A stretch of DNA of 64,000 nucleotides, taken from contig CAVTEP010000006.1 of assembly GCA_963733915.1 (NCBI GenBank), positions 744,001 to 808,000 of the forward strand, read 5' to 3'. Source of the stretch: Sulfomarinibacter sp963733915 (lineage in GTDB: Bacteria; Acidobacteriota; Thermoanaerobaculia; Thermoanaerobaculales; Sulfomarinibacteraceae). The notes under the pieces are model-generated. The model saw nothing but the letters and a program-made list of their open reading frames with translations. It was not told the origin of the DNA and ran no database searches. This document shows, piece after piece, positions 8,077 to 16,864 of this stretch; within the stretch, counting starts at the first letter, position 1, and every line of letters begins with the position of its first letter. The translations under genes were made by a program, and so were the position numbers.

Positions 8077-9903
8077 GTGACCGTGCTTCGGCGACTCATC
8101 GGCTACATGCGGCCCTACCTGGGGCAGATGGCGGCCGCCGCCCTGATGCTGGCTCTCGCGGGCGCTTTGATGTCGATGGTGGTCGCGACCCTCAAACCGC
8201 TTGTCAATGACGTCCTGCTGGCTCAGCCGGCGGAGATCGCGGTTGCGGCCGAGGAGGCGCCGACCACGGATATTCTCGACCGGTTCATCGACTGGCTGCC
8301 GGTGGCTGAGCTTTCGGATTGGCTGCGCGAGAAGCCGGCCGCCAAGGTCCCGTTCCTGCTTGTGGCGATCTATCTGGTCCGCGGCATTCTGCTTTTCTTC
8401 GGCGAGTACCTCACGACCAAGACAGGTGCCGCGGTGATCCGCGATCTGCGAGCAAACCTCTACGCCTCGATCGTCCACCAGGCGCCGAGCTTCTTCCGTG
8501 CGCACCAGACCGGGCTCGTGATGTCACGGCTGCTCAACGACGTCCAGCGTATCCAGCGAGTGTCGACGCTGGTTCTGGCCGATCTCGTGCGGGTTGGCGC
8601 CATGGCCCCGGCGATGTTGGTTCTCGTGCTGGTGTACGACTGGCGCATGACCCTCTTTGCCCTCATCGTTCTGCCGGTGATGGGATACCCGGTGATGCGG
8701 CTCGGTCGGCGTCTGCGTAAAGCCTCGACCAGGTCGCAGGAGGAGGTTGCCGGGGCGGCCAACATGCTCAAGGAGTCGGTCACCGGCGTCAAGATCATCC
8801 AGGCATTCTCGATGGAGAAGATCGCGGTAAGCCAGTTCGGGCAAGCCCTCGCACGGTTGTTCAGGGTCGATTTGAAGGCCGGCAAGGCGGCGGCGGCTTC
8901 CGGTCCGATCGTCGAGGTCGTAGGGGCAATCGCCGGCGCCGTTCTTTTCTACGTCGCGGGAAGGGGCATCGCCGACGGCTCGATCGATCCCGGAAACTTC
9001 GTGGTCGTGCTCGGCGGTCTGGCGTTTCTCTTCATGTCCATGCGCCGTCTCAACCAGATCAACGTCGAGATCCAGCAGGCGCTGGCTGCTGCGCAACGGG
9101 TGTTTTCGATGATGGATTGGCCGCCCGAGGTGACCCAACGCGTTGACGCGCGGGACCTCGAGGAATTGCCGCACGAGATCCGGTTCGAGAGCGTTGTCTA
9201 CGCCTACCCTGACTCCGACGAGCCCGCAATCAAGGGTGTCGACCTCCACATCAGACGTGGTGAGATGGTCGCGCTCGTCGGACCTTCGGGTGGCGGAAAG
9301 ACCACCCTTGCCAATCTCATGTTGCGTTTTGCCGACCCGACCCTGGGCCGGGTCACGATGGACGGCAACGACCTTCGCGAACTGACGATCGCCTCGGTGC
9401 GGGGCAACATCGGGCTCGTGACCCAGGAGACGATACTCTTCGACGACAGTGTCCGGCTCAACATCGCCGCCGGCCGCGAGGACGCGTCGCCGGATATGGT
9501 GCGAAGTGCCGCCGTCGCGGCCCAGGCGGACGAGTTCGTGAGCCAGCTGCCGGAGGGCTACGACACCCGTCTCGGCGAGGACGGAGCCCGACTCTCGATG
9601 GGCCAGCGCCAGCGGCTGACCATCGCTCGCGCCCTTTTCAAGAACCCGCCGTTTCTGGTTCTCGACGAGGCCACCTCGGCCCTCGACGCCGAGTCGGAGG
9701 ACAAGGTCCAACAAGCGATGAAAGTCCTCCTCGAGGGCCGCGGCAGCCTCGTCATCGCCCACCGTCTGGCGACCATTCGGGAAGCGGACCGGATCGTCGT
9801 CCTCGACAACGGGCGTATCGTCGAAGAGGGACACCACCAGGCCCTGCTCGAGCTCGGTGGGCTCTATGCCCGCCTCCACCAGCTCCAGTTCCAGGAAAGT
9901 TGA
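8077..9903 (+). CDS. MsbA-like ABC exporter (fused permease-ATPase)
   Basis: The 608-residue half-transporter has an N-terminal type I ABC exporter membrane domain (about residues 1-340, with six predicted helices and a periplasmic loop near 60-85) and a C-terminal ATPase. Walker A GPSGGGKTT is near residue 401, the signature LSMGQRQR near 505, Walker B FLVLDEATSALD near 525 and the switch histidine in IAHRL. It should act as a homodimer that flips a lipid or lipid-linked substrate outward; MsbA-type lipid A-core export is the best guess, since LPS-kinase-like genes follow. The start codon is GTG, 6 nt after a -10-like box and without a ribosome site. Confidence 0.88.
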   Translation: MTVLRRLIGYMRPYLGQMAAAALMLALAGALMSMVVATLKPLVNDVLLAQPAEIAVAAEEAPTTDILDRFIDWLPVAELSDWLREKPAAKVPFLLVAIYLVRGILLFFGEYLTTKTGAAVIRDLRANLYASIVHQAPSFFRAHQTGLVMSRLLNDVQRIQRVSTLVLADLVRVGAMAPAMLVLVLVYDWRMTLFALIVLPVMGYPVMRLGRRLRKASTRSQEEVAGAANMLKESVTGVKIIQAFSMEKIAVSQFGQALARLFRVDLKAGKAAAASGPIVEVVGAIAGAVLFYVAGRGIADGSIDPGNFVVVLGGLAFLFMSMRRLNQINVEIQQALAAAQRVFSMMDWPPEVTQRVDARDLEELPHEIRFESVVYAYPDSDEPAIKGVDLHIRRGEMVALVGPSGGGKTTLANLMLRFADPTLGRVTMDGNDLRELTIASVRGNIGLVTQETILFDDSVRLNIAAGREDASPDMVRSAAVAAQADEFVSQLPEGYDTRLGEDGARLSMGQRQRLTIARALFKNPPFLVLDEATSALDAESEDKVQQAMKVLLEGRGSLVIAHRLATIREADRIVVLDNGRIVEEGHHQALLELGGLYARLHQLQFQES

Positions 9904-9939
9904 CCGCACAGTTCGAATTCGGGATTCCACCCGCCCACA

Positions 9940-10087
9940 CTCCCTCGAAAAGGAGAAAAGGGGAAAAGGAGAAAGGGGAAAAGGGGCAGAGGGGAAGGGA
10001 AGGGACGGTACCGGTTTCCCTTTTCCCATTTGCCGCGAGCCCAACGTTCTAACGTCAAAACGTTTTAACGTTCTAACGTTTAAACGT
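9940..10087. repeat. Purine tract and AACGTT repeats
   Basis: GGGGAAAA-type units occupy about 9948-10005 and their complement appears at about 10015-10027. AACGTT units follow at 10043-10087. The last unit overlaps the stop codon of the methyltransferase gene on the minus strand. Confidence 0.75.
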
Positions 10088-10649
10088 TGAGTGCGCGCCA
10101 GAGCAGGTAGGCGGAGACTCCGAGCAGGCCGATCACCATCCAGTACTCGCGGTTGCGCATCATCCGTTCCATCGACCAGGACGCGGGCGTGGAGTCCTGG
10201 TAGGGCCGAAGTGTCGGAAACAGCGCTGGAACGGCATCAAAGTAGCGATCATAGGCCTCGCCGTGCTCTTGTCTGAGCCGCGCCGGCTCGACCCTTTCCT
10301 TGCGGCGCAGGTAGACGCCGAGAAACCACGCCCAGCCGATTGCCAGTGCGATCAGGCTGGCATAATTCGGAAGGTTGACCATGATAATCACGCCGGTGAG
10401 GATCAAGAAACGGCCGAGGTACAACGGATTCCTGGTGTAACGGTAGGGCCCCGCGGTCATCAGCTCTTTGGTCTTCAACAACAGACCCGACGACCAGAAG
10501 CGGATCGATTCCCCCATCAACACGAACCCGAACCCGACGGCGACGCTGAGCACAGTCGGCCGGGCGAAGTAAATGAGAACGAGGATGACAACGAAGAGCG
10601 CCGCCAGGCGCAGCACGCCGAGGAACCTGTTGTACTCGTGTTCGCTCAT
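10080..10649 (-). CDS. Isoprenylcysteine methyltransferase-like membrane protein
   Basis: This 189-residue membrane protein belongs to the ICMT/PEMT-like methyltransferase superfamily. Four or five hydrophobic segments surround the conserved motif GPYRYTRNPLYLG, which with the later E-E/H-G-x-x-Y segment (EHGEAYDRYF) forms the S-adenosylmethionine site. Bacterial members methylate lipids or unknown small molecules, so the substrate is not assignable. Start 10649 is chosen for its GGGAG nine bases upstream. A C-terminal hydrophobic extension after residue 165 is unusual for the family. The last codons and the TAA stop are provided by the adjacent AACGTT repeat. Confidence 0.75.
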   Translation of the reverse strand: MSEHEYNRFLGVLRLAALFVVILVLIYFARPTVLSVAVGFGFVLMGESIRFWSSGLLLKTKELMTAGPYRYTRNPLYLGRFLILTGVIIMVNLPNYASLIALAIGWAWFLGVYLRRKERVEPARLRQEHGEAYDRYFDAVPALFPTLRPYQDSTPASWSMERMMRNREYWMVIGLLGVSAYLLWRALNV

Positions 10650-10709
10650 GACAATCACTCCCGTCGTTCGTCGGGCAGGATACCCCACACCGGTCGGATT
10701 GGGTAGCCG

Positions 10710-11408
10710 CTATCGTTTTCCACGAAGGCGGTCGAGTACGGCTTTTACCCACCGCCCCCGTCGATGCCAGGCGGCCGCTTCCGGGCTTACCGAGGCCACG
10801 GCGGCATTCACATCGCCGCCGGTAAACCGCGCCCGCATGCGTGCGAGGTTGACCCGATCTGCCTCACAGAACCGTCGAAAGAGACGTTTTCTGATCGGAC
10901 CCGGCCGCCGGCCGAGGACCCAGGCGGTTGCGAGATCGACGATGTACAGCGATTCGTCCGAGCCGAGCAGCACATCACGATGGTGGAGGTCGGCCAGCGC
11001 GACGCCACGCCCGTGAAGGCCGTCCAGCGCCGCGCCCAGCCGGTCGAAGACCTCGCCGTCGAGACGATCGCCGGCGCGATCCCGCAGGGGCTCGGCGTCG
11101 ACCCACTCGGTGGCGATGGCGAATGGACCCATCCGACCCAGAAAGGTCGGCAGTGAGGCGGCCCCTGCTGCGGCGACGTAAGCGGCAGCCTCTCGCCGGA
11201 TGAGCCAGCGACCGAGGGTGTTGCGGATCACCAGGCTTCGCCCAGCGTAGGTCTTCACAGCCACGCGGCGGGCCGCGAGCTCGAAAAACAGGACGTCGGC
11301 CTTGGTGCTGTTGCGCCCGTAGATGCACCGCTCCGGGACCGCTCCCTCGAGCATCTCCGGATCAAAGTCACCGCCGTCTCGAGCGTGTGAAATAATGTCC
11401 ACCACCAT
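10710..11408 (-). CDS. LPS/Kdo kinase-like protein (RIO-type fold)
   Basis: The 232-residue protein resembles the lipopolysaccharide kinase family (WaaP/KdkA). The ATP-binding lysine is in RRVAVKTYAGR, the catalytic loop is LADLHHRDVLL and the metal-binding aspartate is in YIVDLATAW. Such kinases phosphorylate inner-core heptose or Kdo on the cytoplasmic face. It is divergent from, and clearly related to, the gene starting at 11420: both share KADVxxxxL and the same spacing of kinase motifs. The two start codons are only 11 bp apart. Confidence 0.7.
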   Translation of the reverse strand: MVVDIISHARDGGDFDPEMLEGAVPERCIYGRNSTKADVLFFELAARRVAVKTYAGRSLVIRNTLGRWLIRREAAAYVAAAGAASLPTFLGRMGPFAIATEWVDAEPLRDRAGDRLDGEVFDRLGAALDGLHGRGVALADLHHRDVLLGSDESLYIVDLATAWVLGRRPGPIRKRLFRRFCEADRVNLARMRARFTGGDVNAAVASVSPEAAAWHRRGRWVKAVLDRLRGKR

Positions 11409-11419
11409 GAGATTCTCGC

Positions 11420-12130
11420 ATGTTCTCTGACCACCCACCCGAAACGTCGGCTTCCAGCCCGCCCCGCCGGCCCACGCGCCCTGAGCTCGACGCGGCGCCA
11501 AAGCAGCATCTGACCCGCGGTGCGCCGTTCAAGGCCGACGTTTTCGTCATCGACCTCGGCAGCGGTGCGATGGTGGTCAAGGACTTTGCAGGTCGTGCAT
11601 GGTGGCGGCGGCTCATCGGTCGGATCGAGGTCTGGCACGAGTGCCGAGCCTACGCCTACGTCGGATCGATGCCCTGGTTCCCGGCCTTTCACGGTCGCAT
11701 CGACCGGGACGCGCTGGCGATCGAAAAGGTGGCGGGGATCAGCCTCAGCCACGCCGAGGATATCGACGAAAACCGTGAGAGCTACCTGGATCAGATCCGG
11801 TCTGCAATGGGACGTCTCACCGAGCTCGGATTTCTTCACCTTGACGCCCGGGCCTATCGCAATGTCCTCAGAAGACCCGACGGCCGGGTGGTCTTCATTG
11901 ATCTCGCGGGGTCCATCTGGATCCCGCCTGGCCGACTCGGCCATCGCATCTTCCGCCGGTTTGTCGCCCTGTACTACGAGGCCAACATCATCAAGTGGGA
12001 GACCATTCTCACGCCTGGAGGCGATCCGCGCAAAGGCCAGTCCAAGCCCCCGCGATACCTTCACGGTTTGGTCGACCTGTGGCGGGCGTGGAAGAGGACC
12101 GTGACGGGTCAAACAAAGTCAAAAACCTAA
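11420..12130 (+). CDS. LPS kinase-like protein, divergent paralogue
   Basis: The 236-residue protein has the same domain as the gene at 10710-11408: KADVFVIDL, the putative ATP lysine in MVVKDFAGR, a catalytic loop reading FLHLDARAYRNVL and the metal aspartate in VFIDLAGS. The HLDA...N loop retains the catalytic Asp and Asn of the kinase fold. Its phosphate acceptor is unknown; an envelope sugar is likely. The last residues QTKSKT lie within a 16-bp inverted repeat that continues into the gap. Transcription must start within the opposing gene or in the 11-bp gap. Confidence 0.68.
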   Translation: MFSDHPPETSASSPPRRPTRPELDAAPKQHLTRGAPFKADVFVIDLGSGAMVVKDFAGRAWWRRLIGRIEVWHECRAYAYVGSMPWFPAFHGRIDRDALAIEKVAGISLSHAEDIDENRESYLDQIRSAMGRLTELGFLHLDARAYRNVLRRPDGRVVFIDLAGSIWIPPGRLGHRIFRRFVALYYEANIIKWETILTPGGDPRKGQSKPPRYLHGLVDLWRAWKRTVTGQTKSKT

Positions 12131-12190
12131 GCAATTCGATTTGATACCTTGCCACGAATCGTTCCCCCACTTTGTTGACTTTGTTTGACC
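12107..12190. repeat. 84-bp element with 16-bp inverted repeats
   Basis: The 16-bp arm at 12107-12122 is repeated in perfect inverted orientation at 12175-12190, with 52 bp between. It fills the gap between two convergent genes and covers the last codons of the plus-strand kinase gene. It could be a miniature inverted-repeat element or act as a bidirectional terminator, although T-tracts are poor. Confidence 0.65.
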
Positions 12191-12202
12191 TGGCACCTTG
12201 CG

Positions 12203-14899
12203 TTAGATCTCGACGCGGGTGTGCTCCCCGGCGACTTCGGTGAAGATCTCGGCCGTCGCCAGATTGCAGCTGAAGAACACGACCTGGCGCCGGTCTGCGA
12301 ACTCGGCGATTACCTTCGCCGCGGAGCGCCGGCGGCTGTCGTCAAAGTTCACCAGCACATCGTCCATCAGCACCGGCAACGCCGGGTTCGCGCCGGCGAG
12401 GTTTTCGATATAGCTCAGGCGCAACGCCAGAAAGAGCTGTTCGGCTGTCGCGCGTGACAGGTGGTGGGGAGACTTCCCGGCACTGTCACTACCGCTCACC
12501 AGCGGTTCAAATTTCCCGAGCGGCGTCGTCAGCCTGGTGTAGCGGCCGTCGGTGAGGGCGCTGAAAACCTCCTGGGCGCGTTGGATCACGGCCGGCTGCC
12601 TTTCGGCCTCGTAAATTTCGAGGGCGCGTTCTACGAGCTGAACCGCGACAGAGGTCACGACGTAGCCTTCGAGCGCCTCCGCCACCCGTTCCACCAACCC
12701 GGACTCGACCAGACGAAGACTGGCCGATGTGCTCTCCTCGGCGCTTCGTTGCAGACGGCCGTCGAGGGTCCCGCGTTTCTCGAGAAGCTCGCCCCTTTCG
12801 CGATCGAGCTCGGAGGTCTCGCGTCTCGCCACCGCCAGTTCCGCCTCGAGATCTGCGAGGGTGGCATCGCCACCGAGATCGGCCTTTTCGAGAACCTGCG
12901 CAAGCTCTCCACGGGCGGCCTCGGCGTTTGCCGCGGCCTCCTTCGCCCTCTCCTCCGCAGTGATGGCTGCGACCTCGGCGTCGCGACGTTTGTCGGCGTT
13001 CTTCCGTGCGGCGACCAGATGGGCGAGCAACGAGCGAGCGCCGTGCGCGACCTCCTCAAAGCTCGGATCCTTCGTCTCGCCGGCGCCGGCACCGATCACC
13101 AGCGCGTCCTCTACAAACTCCTCGCAGACGGCGCGGCGCCGAGCGATCTGCGTCTCGAGCTCGCGCCGGCCTTCGGCCTTGGCGCGCAGGTCGCGGAGCA
13201 GCCGCAGCACCCGGCGGACGCTCTCGGGGTGGTTCGAAGGCGTCTTCAGCCGGTGTTTCTCCAGCCATTCCAGCCAGTGCTGCCACGACTGATCAAATCC
13301 ATCCACCGCCTCCCGCGCTGCTGCCTCGCGGGCCGCCGAAACCCGGCCCAGATCGCCTTCGGTGGCCCAGAGTCGACGACACCGCTCGAGAATTCCCCGC
13401 ATCGCCATGAGCTCGGCTCCGGTCGGAACCCGGTCGAGACCCAACACCGTCAACAACGAACCAACCTCGGACGGTGCTTTCCGCCGCATCAGAAGCGGTC
13501 GCAGCACGAGAGCGACCGCCAGAATCGCCGGTGCCACGGCGGCCACGACGAGGAGACGGTCGTCAAGGACGAGCCCTACCACGACCATCGCGACGGCGAT
13601 GACCGCAGCCGCGATCGCCGCCAACCACGGGACGCCGGACGGTTGTGAGATCGCACCGAGTGCGAGCAGCCGGTCGATGGTCTCCAACCGAAGCCCGATT
13701 TCCTTGGCGACGCCATCGTGTCCTGTGATCCTGATCTCTCGAGCACAGGCCTCAGCCAACCGCCGCGCCTCCTCATGTTCGGTGCGCGCCTCGGACGCAC
13801 GCCGCGCCGCGTCGTCCCGCTCGCGCTGCGCCTCTCGGATGCGCTCCTGTTCCTCGTAGAGCTTGTTTTCGAGCTCGAGGTCCAGGTTGATGTCGGTCGC
13901 TGTCTCCAGGGTCCACCCCTCCCCCATGTCTGCAATCCGTCGGTCGATATCGGACGCCACTTCCCGTAACCTCTCCTCATCGCGCCGGAGCTGTTCCGCC
14001 TCGGCGCGGAACAGCTCGCAACGGGCTCCCAGACGCTCGACCGCCTCCGCCCTTGCCAACAGCTCCTCGTCCACCACCAACGAGGCCGCCTCGCGTTTTG
14101 CGTGTTCGGCCGCCAGTCGTTGTTCGGCCGCCGCGGCGTCCTCGTCGCGGATCTTTTCCTCGAGCCGGCGTCCCTCGGCGAGCATGGCCGCCAGACGTTC
14201 CTCAGCGAGCCTGGCGCTTTGCAGGGCGTCCTCGGCCACTTCCAAACCGCCCGCGACCTCGGCCCTTTGCTCTCGGTCGGCGCGAAATCGTTCGGCCAGC
14301 TCCTGCAGCCGCCGACCCTCCTCGCGAACCGCGCGGAGTTCGTTGTTGAGGACGTGTATGCGTCTCGTGCGGGCGCGCGGCGCCCACAGCTCATCGGCGG
14401 CCGATTTCAACTTGCCAAGGACATCGTGCGGGTTGACGCCGAGACCGGCGGTGGACGCGTAGAGCCTGGCCTGGATGTCGCCGAGCGACCCGAGATCTGA
14501 GAGTTCCTCGAGCGCAAAGCCGAAGACCGTTCGAAACACGCCGACCCCGACCCCATTGAGGAGGTTTTCGAGGAAGGCCTCGCCGGGCTCTTCGCCTCCG
14601 GGCCCGTAGACGACGGCCTCGCCGCCGCGGGTGCCCTCGGTCCGCTCGACGATCCATCTCGAGTCGCCGTCCGCGAACACCAGGCGACCGACCCGCTGGT
14701 CGCCGGATGACGGCTGATAGAGGCGCTCGTTGAGACGACCGCGCGGAAACCCGTAGAGAACGTGTCGAACCAGTGAGGTCAGGGTGCTCTTGCCCGCCTC
14801 ATTACGACCGACGACGACGTTCAGGCCCGGTTGCAACGGGCCGAGAACCGCCCCCTCCAGGCCGCCGTACCGCACCGCCTCCACCTGCTGCAGGTGCAT
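12203..14899 (-). CDS. YhaN/SbcC-like ATPase
   Basis: The 898-residue protein is an SMC/Rad50-like ATPase of the YhaN type. Walker A GRNEAGKST is near residue 33. Long charged coiled coils from about residue 180 are interrupted near the middle by two hydrophobic segments (around WLAAIAAAVIAVAMVV and LVVAAVAPAILAVALVL), a hallmark of YhaN rather than SbcC. The signature LSRATAEQLFLALRL and Walker B LPVLMDDVLVNFDD are near the C-terminus. It should pair with the nuclease encoded immediately upstream to process DNA ends. Its ATG overlaps the upstream TGA by one base, so translation is coupled. The reading frame is intact. Confidence 0.85.
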   Translation of the reverse strand: MHLQQVEAVRYGGLEGAVLGPLQPGLNVVVGRNEAGKSTLTSLVRHVLYGFPRGRLNERLYQPSSGDQRVGRLVFADGDSRWIVERTEGTRGGEAVVYGPGGEEPGEAFLENLLNGVGVGVFRTVFGFALEELSDLGSLGDIQARLYASTAGLGVNPHDVLGKLKSAADELWAPRARTRRIHVLNNELRAVREEGRRLQELAERFRADREQRAEVAGGLEVAEDALQSARLAEERLAAMLAEGRRLEEKIRDEDAAAAEQRLAAEHAKREAASLVVDEELLARAEAVERLGARCELFRAEAEQLRRDEERLREVASDIDRRIADMGEGWTLETATDINLDLELENKLYEEQERIREAQRERDDAARRASEARTEHEEARRLAEACAREIRITGHDGVAKEIGLRLETIDRLLALGAISQPSGVPWLAAIAAAVIAVAMVVVGLVLDDRLLVVAAVAPAILAVALVLRPLLMRRKAPSEVGSLLTVLGLDRVPTGAELMAMRGILERCRRLWATEGDLGRVSAAREAAAREAVDGFDQSWQHWLEWLEKHRLKTPSNHPESVRRVLRLLRDLRAKAEGRRELETQIARRRAVCEEFVEDALVIGAGAGETKDPSFEEVAHGARSLLAHLVAARKNADKRRDAEVAAITAEERAKEAAANAEAARGELAQVLEKADLGGDATLADLEAELAVARRETSELDRERGELLEKRGTLDGRLQRSAEESTSASLRLVESGLVERVAEALEGYVVTSVAVQLVERALEIYEAERQPAVIQRAQEVFSALTDGRYTRLTTPLGKFEPLVSGSDSAGKSPHHLSRATAEQLFLALRLSYIENLAGANPALPVLMDDVLVNFDDSRRRSAAKVIAEFADRRQVVFFSCNLATAEIFTEVAGEHTRVEI

Positions 14900-16149
14900 C
14901 AGTCGTCTCCCGCGAGAAGATCCAGACAAAGGTCCCGGGCGCGTGCAATTATTTCCGCGGGTTCGAGATCGAGCCCCGGTCGAACGGCGAGCGAAAACAC
15001 GACCGGCGCAAGGACATCGTCGACCGCCGCCTCCGCCCGCTGCGGATCGGCAATGAGATCTCCGGCCAGACGCGCGAGGTCGCCGCGGAGACCCTCCTCC
15101 TTGAGAATCTGCGCGAGGTCCAGCGCCGGTCGAGTCCGATCGCGCAGGCGATCCACCCAGATCCACGGTTCGAGGTGGAGCTGTTCTTCGCGCAGATCGG
15201 TGAGCAGGTCTGCTGGGACCCCGCTCCGAGAGAGACCGGCGTGGATCCTCGATTGTCCCGCGAGATCGATACGCGTGATTGTCGGCAGGCCGCCGTTGTC
15301 CCGGCGGACGCCCTCGCACGCGGCGGTCAACGCCGCCCTCAGCGCATCAAAGTCGGTGATGTCGCCACAGTCGATCTCGATGCGTTGCCACCGTACCGAC
15401 GCCGTCTCGACGAACTCCTCGACCGCACCGTCGGCGCCGAGCTCGACGAGGAAACACCCCCTGGGGCCCTCCTCGGTAGGATCGAGGCCCTGGCAGGAAC
15501 CCGGATAGACCGACGGCGGATTGTCCGCCACCCTTCCGGGCGCGTGAATGTGCCCGAGGGCCCAGTAGTTCATGGCGGACGCTCGAAGGTCATCGACGGT
15601 GCAGGGCGCGTAGTTGTCCCAGCCCTGCCGTTGTCCGACGTTGGCGTGCAGGACCCCTACCGCGAGCGGATCGCCCGTTTTCCTCTTGAATCCCCGTGCG
15701 AGGTTTTCGGTGATCTGCCGAGTCGCGTAGCTGCGACCGTAGACCGCACACACTACCTTGCCGTCGCGCAGCACCTCGCGCCTCTCCACATCCTCGGCCG
15801 AGAAGACCCTGACCGAATCCGGAAGCTCGAGCCCTGCCGACCATCCGTCAGCCGGGTCATGGTTCCCATGGACGACAAACGCCTCGATGCCCGCTTCGGC
15901 CAGGCGCCGCATCGCCTTCTGGAAGGCAAGCTCGGCGCGCAGGCTGCGGTCGGCGCTGTTGTAAAGGTCGCCCGCGATCACCAGGAAATCCACGCGCCTG
16001 TCGATGCACAGCTTGACGATCCGATCGAGCGCTTCAAAGGTCGAACGCGCAAGCGCTCCGGCGACCCTGTCGTTGGTTGCGTCCACGCCGCCGAATGTGG
16101 CGTCGAGGTGGAGGTCCGCGGCGTGAACGAATCGGATCGAATCTGGCAT
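14899..16149 (-). CDS. YhaO/SbcD-like DNA exonuclease
   Basis: The 416-residue protein is a calcineurin-like phosphoesterase of the SbcD/Mre11/YhaO group. The metal-binding motifs are in order: DLHLD near the N-terminus, GDLYN, GNHDP, then H in VLHANVG and GHIHAPG. With the YhaN-like ATPase it would form a nuclease complex acting on double-strand ends or replication intermediates. It begins 5 bp after the nickel transporter-like gene of the hydrogenase maturation run, so it may be co-transcribed with hypCDE, although the functions are unrelated. Confidence 0.87.
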   Translation of the reverse strand: MPDSIRFVHAADLHLDATFGGVDATNDRVAGALARSTFEALDRIVKLCIDRRVDFLVIAGDLYNSADRSLRAELAFQKAMRRLAEAGIEAFVVHGNHDPADGWSAGLELPDSVRVFSAEDVERREVLRDGKVVCAVYGRSYATRQITENLARGFKRKTGDPLAVGVLHANVGQRQGWDNYAPCTVDDLRASAMNYWALGHIHAPGRVADNPPSVYPGSCQGLDPTEEGPRGCFLVELGADGAVEEFVETASVRWQRIEIDCGDITDFDALRAALTAACEGVRRDNGGLPTITRIDLAGQSRIHAGLSRSGVPADLLTDLREEQLHLEPWIWVDRLRDRTRPALDLAQILKEEGLRGDLARLAGDLIADPQRAEAAVDDVLAPVVFSLAVRPGLDLEPAEIIARARDLCLDLLAGDD

Positions 16150-16153
16150 CGCC

Positions 16154-16864
16154 CTAGAGCCCGAGGTAGATCACCGACAGCCCAGCCGCGGCGATCACGC
16201 CACCGGCGATCACGTGCGACCAGCGTTCGAGCGGTCCCAGCTTGACCAGCTTGAGGCCTTCATACCCCGCCATCGTCGCACCGACCATCGAGACCAGGGT
16301 CGCGATCCCGAACACTATCGCCGTCAGCACCGCCACATCCCATCGCCCCTGGCTCGCGGGCAACGCAAAGAGCGGAATCAACGGTTCGCACGGCCCGAGG
16401 ACGAAGACGATGAACAGGGTCCAGAAGGTCGTATTGACCCCGACCTGACTGTGGTTGTGACCGTGGGGATCTCGGCCGTGGCTGTGAATGTGGACATCGT
16501 CACCGTGGACGTGGGCCTCGATTCCGCTTCGCTTGCGCAACGCATGGCGGAGCCCCCACAGCGCATAGGCGACTCCGAATGCGACCAGCGCCCAGGCGGC
16601 GAGCGGACCACGACCCGACTCGAGCGACTCCACCCGGCCGATCGCGAGGCCGAGGACGATGCCGAAACCGCCGAGGGCCACCGACGAGGCGATGTGCCCG
16701 AACCCGCAGGCGGCGGTCACGAGGACGGTGCGCATCCGCGACCACCCGCGCGCCCGGGCAAGCATGATGAACGGCAGATAGTGGTCGGGCCCCAACAGAG
16801 TGTGGACCACTCCGACGCCAAAAGCGGCCGCCATCAGGCTCCACGAGAAGGTCTCGAAGTCCAT
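16154..16864 (-). CDS. UreH/NicO-like nickel transporter
   Basis: The 236-residue protein has six predicted transmembrane segments and resembles the UreH/NicO/sulfite-exporter-like metal transporters. Diagnostic features are the early motif HTLLGPDHYLPF, a histidine-rich loop (HVHGDDVHIHSHGRDPHGHNH) at about residues 118-138, and GPCEPLIPL. It probably supplies Ni2+ for the two hydrogenases in the window. The start ATG overlaps the hypE stop by one base, strong evidence for a common mRNA. Metal specificity is inferred from context. Confidence 0.8.
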   Translation of the reverse strand: MDFETFSWSLMAAAFGVGVVHTLLGPDHYLPFIMLARARGWSRMRTVLVTAACGFGHIASSVALGGFGIVLGLAIGRVESLESGRGPLAAWALVAFGVAYALWGLRHALRKRSGIEAHVHGDDVHIHSHGRDPHGHNHSQVGVNTTFWTLFIVFVLGPCEPLIPLFALPASQGRWDVAVLTAIVFGIATLVSMVGATMAGYEGLKLVKLGPLERWSHVIAGGVIAAAGLSVIYLGL

